Shown piece after piece: positions 1 through 6,258 of a stretch of 18,262 nt of DNA; position 1 is the first letter of the stretch; every line of letters starts with the position of its first letter. This stretch comes from an uncultured Gemmatimonadota bacterium. GTDB taxonomy: Bacteria > Gemmatimonadota > Gemmatimonadetes > Gemmatimonadales > GWC2-71-9. The notes under the pieces are model-generated. The model had not been told where the DNA came from and made no database searches. It saw only the letters and a program-made list of their open reading frames with translations. The stretch covers positions 1 through 18,262 of the forward strand of contig CAMLLJ010000024.1 of NCBI GenBank assembly GCA_946480845.1, in the 5' to 3' direction. The translations under genes were made by a program, and so were the position numbers.

Positions 1-743
1 TCGCTGTTGTACGAGGTCCAGAAGGCCCAGTCGTTCGAGGGGCCCTTGCCCGTGGCGCCGAGGTCCCAGTTGAAGGGCGGCGTCATGACCTGCCAGCCCA
101 CGGCCATGGTGCCGGTCGCCGAGTCCACCCGGATGCCGGTGACCGCGCCCTTGTAGTGCGTGGCGTAGTCCTCGAGCGGCACGTACTGCGCGCCCATCGG
201 CACCGAGAAGCGGGTGGCGACCAGGGCGTACTCGGTGTTGTCGGTGACCATGGACGAGCCGTGGTTCCCCATCGTGTTGGGGATGGGGCCGAGGATCTGG
301 CGGGTTTTGAGGTCGCGCAGGTCGATGCGCGCGATCCGGTTGTTGCCGTTGTCGTTCACGAAGAGCCAGCGGCCGTCGTAGTCGCCGGCGGTCTTGGAGA
401 GGGCGGGGTGGTGCACGTCGCCCCAGGTGTACTCGCCGAGCATGTGGCGGGTCTCCTCGTCGAAGCCGTAGCCGGTGCCCGGATACGGGGCGAAGACGGG
501 GATGGTGGCGATGTGCCGCATGGAGGGGACACCCGCCACGAAGACCTGGCCCGAGTGGCCGCCCGAGTAGAAGAGGTAATAGTCGTCGAAGTCGCCGGGC
601 TTCACGTAGCTGGCGAGCGCGGCACTCTGCACGTCGCCGGTGGCCATCGGGCGCTGGCCCGGGGCCTCCGGCATCCGGTCGCCGCAGGCGGTGAGGGCCA
701 TCGCGGTGGCGAGGGCGGTGAGGGTGATCCGGGCGCGGGACAT
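1..743 (-). CDS. nosZ: Nitrous oxide reductase, clade II type, lipoprotein (N-terminal 247 residues; runs off left edge)
   Basis: NosZ reduces N2O to N2 in the periplasm using the CuA and CuZ copper centres. The visible part is the start of the beta-propeller that holds CuZ. It shows the typical PGTGYGFDEET stretch (about residues 88-98), the CuZ ligand pair in WGDVHHP (His111, His112), the NNRIARIDLRD stretch and a further ligand in GNHG (His161). The 49-residue spacing between the His pair and His161 fits the known enzyme. The N-terminus is a short Sec-type lipoprotein signal with lipobox LTAC (Cys20), and there is no twin-arginine motif; both point to the clade II (atypical) branch. The start ATG at 743 has a GGAG sequence 8 bases upstream. 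The CuA domain and the remaining ligands lie outside the window. The gene follows a cupredoxin gene by 38 bases and is probably co-transcribed with it. Confidence 0.95.
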   Translation of the reverse strand, partial: MSRARITLTALATAMALTACGDRMPEAPGQRPMATGDVQSAALASYVKPGDFDDYYLFYSGGHSGQVFVAGVPSMRHIATIPVFAPYPGTGYGFDEETRHMLGEYTWGDVHHPALSKTAGDYDGRWLFVNDNGNNRIARIDLRDLKTRQILGPIPNTMGNHGSSMVTDNTEYALVATRFSVPMGAQYVPLEDYATHYKGAVTGIRVDSATGTMAVGWQVMTPPFNWDLGATGKGPSNDWAFWTSYNS

Positions 744-781
744 GGTCGTGGCTCCGTCAGGTATGGGTTCGCTGGTGCGCA

Positions 782-1237
782 TCAGTCGTCCTCGACTTCC
801 AGCGTGCCGACCATGCCGAGCGCGGCGTGCGGATCGCACTGGAAGTAGTAGTGGCCCGGGGCAAAGTCGACCGGCACGTCGAGCGTCTGCCCCGGGAGCT
901 GGAGGAGGTCGCTGGGTCCCGGCAGGCCGCTCTTCCCCGGATTGCTGTCGGGCAGGAAGTTGATGTTGTGCACGCCGCTCACCAGCACGATGCGGAGCAC
1001 GTCGCCCGGGTTCGCCTCGATGTCGGACGGCTCGAAGCGGTTGCCCTGATCGTCGGTGATCGCCTTGATCTCGATCACCTTGCCGGTCGGGGCAGGCGCG
1101 CCCGGCGCCGCGTCGCTCGTGGCGGGCGCCCGGTCGTGGTCGTCGTTGTCCCCGGCCTCGGGCTTCTCCCCGCCGCAGGCGGCGAGGCCGGCGAGGACGA
1201 GGGCGGCGGCGATGCTCCTGATGTTGGTGCGCGTCAC
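782..1237 (-). CDS. Cupredoxin (plastocyanin/azurin-like) lipoprotein
   Basis: This is a small periplasmic blue-copper electron carrier. A lipoprotein signal ending LAGLAAC (Cys21) is followed by an acidic, Ala/Pro-rich linker (about 24-52) and one cupredoxin domain (about 53-151). The type 1 copper ligands are visible as His90 (in VHNINF), Cys134 and His137 (in FQCDPH) and Met142 (in LGM). I chose the GTG start at 1237 because AGGAG lies 5 bases before it and it gives a normal lipoprotein signal. An ATG at 1273 would add 12 residues but has no ribosome site. The gene sits between a universal stress protein gene and nosZ on the same strand. A role as electron donor to NosZ, or in copper delivery, is inferred from this position only. 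Confidence 0.88.
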   Translation of the reverse strand: MTRTNIRSIAAALVLAGLAACGGEKPEAGDNDDHDRAPATSDAAPGAPAPTGKVIEIKAITDDQGNRFEPSDIEANPGDVLRIVLVSGVHNINFLPDSNPGKSGLPGPSDLLQLPGQTLDVPVDFAPGHYYFQCDPHAALGMVGTLEVEDD

Positions 1238-1277
1238 GTTCACTCCTGTGGGTCGAGAGATTCCTGTGGCCATGGTG

Positions 1278-2177
1278 TCAGAGCGGTACGGCGAGGAAGG
1301 CGCACGGCGCCTGGTGGGCGAGCCGGCGCGCGATGCTCCCGCCCTCGAGGCTTCCGGGGGGCCCGCCCCGGTGATAGCCGACGGCGAGCACGTCGGCGCC
1401 CGACGTCTCGATGGCGGCGAGCACCTGGGCCACGACGTCGCCCCGGCGGATCGTGACCAGGCCCGCGCCGGTGCCGTTCCCGGCGCTCCCGTCGAGACAG
1501 GCGAGCTGGTCGGCGGCCGCCTGTGCCGTCACCCGGTCCATGAGGGACTGCGAGCGGGTGGTCGGCAGCGCGGTGGCAAGGCTTTCCGGCTCGTTGGCGT
1601 AGGCGGGCTCGACGGTGACGATGCTCAGCTTGGCGCCGATGGCGGCGGCGACGAGGCAGGCGCGGCGGAAGACGATCATGCCCCGCTCGCTGCCGTCGAG
1701 CGCCACCAGCATCCGGCGGATCGGGCCGGCGCCGGGCGGGACGTAGAGACTGGGGACCAGGCTCCGGCGGGCCACGGCGTCGGCCGTGTCGCCGAGCAGG
1801 AGCCGCGCGGCGCGGGTGCGCGGCTTGCGGCCGAGGATGAGGAGGTCGGCCCGCCGGTCCTCGGCGAAACGGCAGATCTCGATCCCGGGAATCCCGAACG
1901 CCGCCCCGATGTCCGGGGTAGGGACCGCCGGTTCCTTGACCAGCTCGGATTCGAGCCAGGCGGCCAGGCGGTCGCATGCGGTGATGACCAGCTCGTTGCG
2001 CCGTGCGGCGCCCGACCCGGCGCCGGCCCCGACCAGCGCCGGGGTGGGCTCCGCGGGGATGACCGTCAGGAAGGTGAGCCGCGCGGCCGCGCGATGGGCC
2101 AGGTCGAGGCCCATGCGCGCGGCACTCCTGCCGGCGTCGGTTTCGTCGGTCGCGACCACGATGTGTTCCAGCTGCAT
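1278..2177 (-). CDS. Universal stress protein, tandem UspA domains
   Basis: This cytoplasmic protein of 299 residues has two Usp domains. Domain 1 spans about 1-145 (MQLEHIVVATDETDAG at the start, DLLILGRKPR and LLGDTADAVARRS near its end). Domain 2 spans about 150-299 (RRMLVALDGSERG, then ADVLAVGYHRGG and GGSIARRLAHQAPCAFLAVPL). Both domains end with glycine-rich loops of the kind that bind ATP in this family, though the G-2x-G-9x-G(S/T) pattern is not exact in either. It is the first gene of the apparent minus-strand operon usp, cupredoxin, nosZ, and it is divergent from a histidine kinase gene. Usp genes are often found in regulons for low oxygen or energy stress, which would suit a nosZ operon. 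Its molecular role here is unknown. Confidence 0.9.
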   Translation of the reverse strand: MQLEHIVVATDETDAGRSAARMGLDLAHRAAARLTFLTVIPAEPTPALVGAGAGSGAARRNELVITACDRLAAWLESELVKEPAVPTPDIGAAFGIPGIEICRFAEDRRADLLILGRKPRTRAARLLLGDTADAVARRSLVPSLYVPPGAGPIRRMLVALDGSERGMIVFRRACLVAAAIGAKLSIVTVEPAYANEPESLATALPTTRSQSLMDRVTAQAAADQLACLDGSAGNGTGAGLVTIRRGDVVAQVLAAIETSGADVLAVGYHRGGPPGSLEGGSIARRLAHQAPCAFLAVPL

Positions 2178-2211
2178 CCGCCCGTCCTGTGGTGACGGAA
2201 GGAGGCTACCG

Positions 2212-2238
2212 GGTTTACCATGAAGGAATGATTAAACC
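2212..2238. promoter_or_regulatory. Inverted repeat in the divergent usp/histidine kinase intergenic region
   Basis: The perfect 6-base arms GGTTTA (2212-2217) and TAAACC (2233-2238) are separated by 15 bases. They lie in the 76-base region between the divergent usp and histidine kinase start codons (2178-2253). The segment is clearly more AT-rich than its surroundings, as expected for a promoter or operator. I could not assign convincing -35/-10 pairs on either strand. A regulator site controlling both directions is possible but unproven. Confidence 0.35.
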
Positions 2239-2253
2239 GCGGCGAAAGGTCCC

Positions 2254-3489
2254 ATGAGCGAGGGCGTTGCGTCCACGGTCCCGAGCCCGCGCGAGCGGCT
2301 GGAGCAGCTCGTCGGGGTCGGCACGCTGCTCACCACCGAGCTGTCGCTCGAGGGTGTGCTCCAGCGGGTCGTCGAGGTGGCCGCGAAGCTGATCGGCGCG
2401 AAGTACGCCGCCATCGGCGTGCTCGGCCCCGACGGGCGGCTGCTGGAGAGCTTCACCACCTTCGGCCTGAGCGAGGCCGAGCGCGAGGCGATCGGCCCGC
2501 CCCCGCGCGGGCACGGGATCCTCGGCCTGGTGATCCGCGAAGCCCAGGTCATCCGCCTCCCCGACCTGACCAAGCACCCAGACTCCTACGGGTTTCCCCC
2601 CGGCCACCCGCCGATGCGCTCCTTCCTCGGCGTGCCCATCGTGGGGCGGCGCGGCAACTTCGGCGACCTCTACCTCACCGAGAAGATCGGCGCCGCGGAG
2701 TTCACCGAGGACGACGAGCGCGTGGCGCGCCTGCTGGCGGCGCAGACGGCGGCCGCGGTGGAGAACGCCCGCCTGCACGAGGAGAGTGCCCGCCTGCTCG
2801 AGGAAGTGCAGCAGCTGCACCGCTCGCGCGAGCGGTTCTTCGCGATGGTGAACCACGAGCTGCGCAACGCGCTGGCCGCGACCTACGGCTGGGCGGAGAT
2901 GCTGGTGCGGCGGAAGGAACCGGACGAGGTGCCGCGCGCGGCCTTCGAGGTGCTGGAATCGGCCGAGCAGGCGGTGGGGCTGATCAACGACCTCCTCGAC
3001 CTGAGCCGGCTGGACGAGGACCGGCTCCGGCCGGCGATCCGCGAGGTGGACCCGACATCGGTCACCCGGCGCGCGATCGGCCGGGTGACGCCGGCGGCGC
3101 AGGCGCGGTCGGTGGCGCTCGAGGTCGAGATCGCGCCGGCGGTGAGCACCTGCCAGACCGACGCCAACCGCCTCGAGCAGATCCTGGTGAACCTGCTCGG
3201 CAACGCCATCCGGCACACCCCGGAGGCGACGCCGGTGCGGGTCCGGATCGCCAACCGGAACGGGCGGGTCGCCTTCCATGTCGTGGACTCGGGTCCGGGC
3301 GTTCCCGAGAGCGAGCTGGAGCACGTATTCGATATCTACGTCACCAAGGCGGGCGAGGAGAGCCGGGGCGCGGGGCTCGGCCTGCCGCTCTCCCGGCGCC
3401 TGGCGCGGCTGCTGGGCGGGGAGCTGCGGGCGCTCACGAAGCGCGAGGGCGGGGGCTTCCTGCTCGAGCTGCCGGCCGGCGGATCATGA
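2254..3489 (+). CDS. GAF-domain sensor histidine kinase (DosS/DevS-like GAF)
   Basis: This soluble sensor kinase of 411 residues has no signal peptide or membrane helix. A GAF domain (about 16-175) contains the stretch HPDSYGFPPGHPPM, then FLGVPI, GDLYLTEK and FTEDDE, as in the DosS/DevS family. A short helical linker leads to the HisKA domain with phospho-acceptor His201 in NHELRN. The HATPase domain has an N box (Asn313-Asn317, NLLGNAIRHTP), a G1 box (DSGPGVP) and a G2 box (GAGLGLPLS). His118 of the GAF stretch aligns, from memory, with the heme ligand His149 of M. tuberculosis DosS, and His108 with DosS His139. Heme binding is therefore possible but not shown. The start has AAAGG 5 bases upstream. 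It is paired with the response regulator that follows and is divergent from the usp-cupredoxin-nosZ genes. Confidence 0.92.
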   Translation: MSEGVASTVPSPRERLEQLVGVGTLLTTELSLEGVLQRVVEVAAKLIGAKYAAIGVLGPDGRLLESFTTFGLSEAEREAIGPPPRGHGILGLVIREAQVIRLPDLTKHPDSYGFPPGHPPMRSFLGVPIVGRRGNFGDLYLTEKIGAAEFTEDDERVARLLAAQTAAAVENARLHEESARLLEEVQQLHRSRERFFAMVNHELRNALAATYGWAEMLVRRKEPDEVPRAAFEVLESAEQAVGLINDLLDLSRLDEDRLRPAIREVDPTSVTRRAIGRVTPAAQARSVALEVEIAPAVSTCQTDANRLEQILVNLLGNAIRHTPEATPVRVRIANRNGRVAFHVVDSGPGVPESELEHVFDIYVTKAGEESRGAGLGLPLSRRLARLLGGELRALTKREGGGFLLELPAGGS

Positions 3490-3500
3490 AGATGTCTTCA
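3487..3500. promoter_or_regulatory. Short palindrome at the kinase/regulator junction
   Basis: TGAAGA and TCTTCA form perfect 6-base arms around a 2-base centre. The palindrome overlaps the stop codon of the kinase gene and lies 46 bases before the response-regulator start. It could be an operator in the 56-base spacer, or chance. OmpR/PhoB-type regulators more often bind direct repeats, which weakens an autoregulation reading. Confidence 0.25.
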
Positions 3501-3545
3501 CGGGCCGTTCCCGCCGGGTTCACCGGCCTTCCTTAGGATTGCAGC

Positions 3546-4229
3546 ATGAAGATTCTCGTCGTGGAGGACGACCGGAAGGTCGCCGGGTTCATCGAGCAGG
3601 GGCTGAAGGAGGAGGGGCACGTCGTGGACGTCGCGCCGGACGGCGACGAGGCCACGATGCTCGCCCACGTGTACGACTACGACATCATCCTGCTCGATGT
3701 CGTGCTGCCCAAGAAGAACGGGTTCCAGGTGGCCACCGAGCTGCGCCGCGAGGGCCGGACGACTCCGATCCTCATGCTCACCTCCCGCGACGCCACCGAG
3801 GACGTGGTGCGCGGGCTCGACGCCGGCGCCGACGACTACCTGGCGAAGCCATTCCGCTTCGACGAGCTGCTGGCCCGGATCCGCGCGCTGCACCGGCGCG
3901 GCGGCGCCGAGCGCCTCGACACGCTCGCCTACGGGCCGGTGACGCTCGACCGCCTGCGCCACGTGGCGTCGGTGGACGGCAAGCCGCTCGACCTCACGCC
4001 CAAGGAGTTCCAGCTCCTCGAGTACTTCCTCCTCCATCCCGAGGAAGTGGTGCGCCGCACCACCCTGCTCGAGAAAGTCTGGGACATGCACTTCGACCCG
4101 GAGAGCAACGTCGTGGACGTGCACGTAGGCAACCTGCGGCGGAAGCTGCAGGCGGCGACGGGGCGGCACATTGTCGCCACGGTGCGCGGCGTCGGCTTCA
4201 GCCTGCGGAACGGCGGCGAGGGCGCGTAG
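3546..4229 (+). CDS. Two-component response regulator, OmpR/PhoB family
   Basis: This DNA-binding response regulator has 227 residues, the usual length. The receiver domain (about 1-115) has the acidic pair Asp8-Asp9, phospho-acceptor Asp51 (LLDVVLP), Thr79 and Lys101 (KPF). The C-terminal winged helix (about 125-223) shows LTPKEFQLLEYFLLHP, the NVVDVHVGNLRRKL recognition-helix region and the terminal hairpin TVRGVGFSL. It resembles CusR/CopR-type regulators in sequence, but metal sensing cannot be inferred from that. It follows the GAF histidine kinase by 56 bases and is its likely partner. DosS normally pairs with a NarL-type regulator, so this pairing differs. An AGGA lies 7 bases before the ATG. 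Targets are unknown; the divergent nosZ operon is the obvious candidate. Confidence 0.95.
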   Translation: MKILVVEDDRKVAGFIEQGLKEEGHVVDVAPDGDEATMLAHVYDYDIILLDVVLPKKNGFQVATELRREGRTTPILMLTSRDATEDVVRGLDAGADDYLAKPFRFDELLARIRALHRRGGAERLDTLAYGPVTLDRLRHVASVDGKPLDLTPKEFQLLEYFLLHPEEVVRRTTLLEKVWDMHFDPESNVVDVHVGNLRRKLQAATGRHIVATVRGVGFSLRNGGEGA

Positions 4230-4250
4230 GGTGGCCGGCGGCGCGCGCTG

Positions 4251-4682
4251 ATGCCGCCGCTCACGCGGTGGCTGATCAGGACGGCGCTGGTGTGCTTCGT
4301 CACGGGACTCCTGCTGGGCGTCGCGATGCAGGCGCGCGCCGCCCGGGAAGCGTTGCCGCTGCTCGCCGCCGCGTGGCCCGCCTATGTGCACCTGCTCACC
4401 GTGGGCTGGGTGACCCAGCTCATCATGGGCGTCGCCTTCTGGCTCTTCCCGCGCACCGACCGCTCGCAACCCGCACCGCCCGCCTGGCTCGGCTGGGCCG
4501 GCTACGTCCTGCTCAACGGCGGCCTGCTCATGCGGCTGGCCGCGGAGCCGGCGGCGATGCTCGACCCCGCCACCGGGCTCCGCGGCCTCCTCCCCCTCTC
4601 GGCGCTGCTGCAGCTCGCGGCGGCGTGCTGCTTCGCGCTGCTGCTCTGGCCCCGGGTGCGCGAGCGCGCCGGCGACCGCTGA
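4251..4682 (+). CDS. Small four-helix membrane protein resembling a fragment of heme-copper oxidase subunit I
   Basis: A membrane protein of 143 residues with four predicted helices (about 8-27, 43-66, 78-98 and 111-132). Helix 2 reads YVHLLTVGWVTQLIMGVAF and ends in LFPR. This resembles helices in cbb3/NOR-type subunit I and NnrS-like proteins, where such a His can bind heme; here it is His47. No other conserved metal ligand set is evident, and the protein is far too short for a whole oxidase subunit. It starts 21 bases after the response regulator and shares a TGATG stop/start overlap with the next gene, its paralogue. Function is unknown. A heme or quinone-linked role near nosZ is only a suggestion. 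Confidence 0.75.
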   Translation: MPPLTRWLIRTALVCFVTGLLLGVAMQARAAREALPLLAAAWPAYVHLLTVGWVTQLIMGVAFWLFPRTDRSQPAPPAWLGWAGYVLLNGGLLMRLAAEPAAMLDPATGLRGLLPLSALLQLAAACCFALLLWPRVRERAGDR

Positions 4683-5113
4683 TGCCGAAGCTCAGCGTCT
4701 GGATGGTGCGGACGGCGCTGGTCTGCCTGGTCGCGGGATTCGCGCTGGGTGCGCTCCTCCTCGCGGCGCGGGGCATGCCGGCGCCGCCGGGGTTCGTGGC
4801 GCGCCTCCGCCCCCTGCACGTCGAGCTGCTGCTGCTCGGCTGGATCGTGAACCTGGGCTTCGGCGTGGCGTACTGGATCCTGCCGGCGCGCTTGGACGGA
4901 ACCGGACGCGGCGCCGGCCTGGGGGCCGGCGCCGCGTTCGCGCTGCTCAATGCCGGCGTGCTGCTCGCCGGAGCGGGGCAGGCGCTCGCCGCGCCGGCCA
5001 TCGTGCCCCTGCTCGGCCGTGCCGCCGAGGCGGCGGGGGCGGCGACCTTCGCCGCCCACGCCTGGCGGCGGGTGCGCCCGTACGGCGCGACCCGCCGGGC
5101 TACTTCACGATGA
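4682..5113 (+). CDS. Small four-helix membrane protein, paralogue of the preceding gene
   Basis: This protein has 143 residues, the same length as its upstream neighbour, and clearly shares its plan. Both have RTALVC at residues 10-15 and a helix 2 ending in FW or YW with a following Pro-Arg or Pro-Ala-Arg turn. Here helix 2 reads HVELLLLGWIVNLGFGVAYW. The potential heme-ligand His is at residue 46 and Glu48 occupies the place of His47 of the paralogue, so the two copies may have different roles. The ATG overlaps the previous stop by one base, suggesting coupled translation. The 3' end overlaps the convergent multicopper oxidase gene by 14 bases. A longer open frame upstream is antisense or out-of-frame noise; the real start is the coupled ATG. 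Function is unknown. Confidence 0.72.
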   Translation: MPKLSVWMVRTALVCLVAGFALGALLLAARGMPAPPGFVARLRPLHVELLLLGWIVNLGFGVAYWILPARLDGTGRGAGLGAGAAFALLNAGVLLAGAGQALAAPAIVPLLGRAAEAAGAATFAAHAWRRVRPYGATRRATSR

Positions 5114-6185
5114 GCACCGTCACCATGCCGAACATCCCGTGATCCGACTCCGCGTGGGAGAGGATGTGGCAGTGGAAGGCCCAGGTGCCCGGGTTGGTGC
5201 ACTCCACGATCACGTCCCACCGCTCGCCCGGCGCGATGTTGAGGGTGTCGCACTTCCAGGGCACCGGCACGTCCCAGCCGTCCTTGGCGATGACCGTCAT
5301 GTGCATCCCGTGCAGGTGCATGGGATGGATCATGAGCCCCTCGTTCATGTAGCGGATGCGGAGCCGCTGGCCCTTCGCCGCCACGACCGGCTCGGTGGCG
5401 GGGAAGCCCTTGCCGTTCAGCGTATAGCCGTGCGGCCCGTCGTTCAGGATCATGACGTGGTCCAGGTCGGCCCGCTCGATCGCCTTGGGCTGCTTCGGCT
5501 CCACGATGAACGCGCCGAGGAGGCCCAACAGGACCTGCTTGGCGGCGTTGTGGTGCGAGTGGTACATGTGCGAGCCGGCGTTGGGCACCGTGAACTCGTA
5601 GGTGTAGCTGGTGCCGGGCTTGATCGGCGGCTGGGTGATGAAGGGCACGCCGTCCTGGTCCATCGGCACTTCGAGCCCGTGGAAATGGATCGCGGTGGAC
5701 TCGGGCAGCTCGTTCCGCAGGGTGATGCGGACGCGGTCGCCCTCGCGGACGCGGATCTGCGGGCCGGGCACCTGCTCGTTGTAGGCCCAGGCCTTCACCT
5801 TGCGGCCCGGCTCCACTTCCCACTGGATCTCGCGGGCGGTGAGGTCGTAGCACTTGACCCCGCGCTCGAGGCGCGGCGCCATGAGCTGGTTGCCCTTGCC
5901 CTCGGTCTTCGCCGGGAACGCCTTGACGCCCTTCTCATGCATCGCATCCATCGCCTCGGCCGCTTCGCGGGGCGACGGCTTCGGCGCGGGCGCCGTGGCC
6001 GGCGCGGCGTGGGCGGCATCGTGGGTGGGGCCGCCGGCGGCCGACGCGAGCGCGTCGGCCGCGGCCGGTGCCGAGTCCTTGCAGGACGCGAGGAGGCCGG
6101 CGGCCGGCACGGCCACGGCCGCGAGCGCGCTCTGGCGAAGGAACCGGCGGCGGCCGGCATCGGACGGGATCGACGGGTGCTCCAC
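5100..6185 (-). CDS. Tat-exported two-domain multicopper oxidase
   Basis: This is a predicted periplasmic multicopper oxidase of 361 residues. The N-terminus has a twin-arginine motif (GRRRFLRQ, 11-18), a hydrophobic stretch and a lipobox-like LLASC (Cys35), then an Ala/Pro linker to about residue 110. Cupredoxin domain 1 (about 118-230) carries IHFHG (His167, His169) and HSHH (His209, His211) but no type 1 Cys. Domain 2 (about 245-361) carries HPMHLHG (His287, His290, His292) and the FHCHILSH motif (His338, Cys339, His340, His344), with an axial Met at 351 or 354. The ligand set fits one type 1 and one trinuclear site in a two-domain laccase-like enzyme. It is not NirK, because domain 1 lacks the blue-copper Cys. 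The GTG start at 6185 has GAGG upstream; longer frames lack a signal peptide. The gene is divergent from the metal ATPase. Confidence 0.9.
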   Translation of the reverse strand: MEHPSIPSDAGRRRFLRQSALAAVAVPAAGLLASCKDSAPAAADALASAAGGPTHDAAHAAPATAPAPKPSPREAAEAMDAMHEKGVKAFPAKTEGKGNQLMAPRLERGVKCYDLTAREIQWEVEPGRKVKAWAYNEQVPGPQIRVREGDRVRITLRNELPESTAIHFHGLEVPMDQDGVPFITQPPIKPGTSYTYEFTVPNAGSHMYHSHHNAAKQVLLGLLGAFIVEPKQPKAIERADLDHVMILNDGPHGYTLNGKGFPATEPVVAAKGQRLRIRYMNEGLMIHPMHLHGMHMTVIAKDGWDVPVPWKCDTLNIAPGERWDVIVECTNPGTWAFHCHILSHAESDHGMFGMVTVLIVK

Positions 6186-6258
6186 GTTGGACCTCGCAGG
6201 TCGGAATCGGACGGCTTCGTTGACGCGCGGAAGGTATGCGCCGAAGTCTGAGGAATTC

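Noticed and set aside
1056..2195. Long plus-strand open frame antisense to usp and the cupredoxin
   Set aside because: It is low-complexity Gly/Ala/Arg-rich translation with no domain, and the minus-strand genes there have clear motifs. It is a GC-rich shadow frame.
2215..3324. Long minus-strand open frame antisense to the histidine kinase
   Set aside because: His/Arg/Val-rich sequence with no recognisable motif lies opposite a complete kinase with all boxes.
3534..3545. Repeated motif TAGGATTGCAGC before the response regulator, similar to TAGGTTGCAGC at 13653
   Set aside because: At the regulator the AGGA is well placed as a ribosome site, whereas at 13653 it fits a -10 element far from the start. 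The likeness is probably chance.
5100..6185. Multicopper oxidase as copper nitrite reductase NirK
   Set aside because: The first cupredoxin domain has no type 1 Cys, and the HxH ligand pairs fit a laccase-type trinuclear site. NirK has a different ligand pattern.
6214..6240. Promoter TTGACG with TATGCG before the metal ATPase
   Set aside because: The spacing is only 9 bases, and no acceptable -10 element lies at 16-18 bases from TTGACG.
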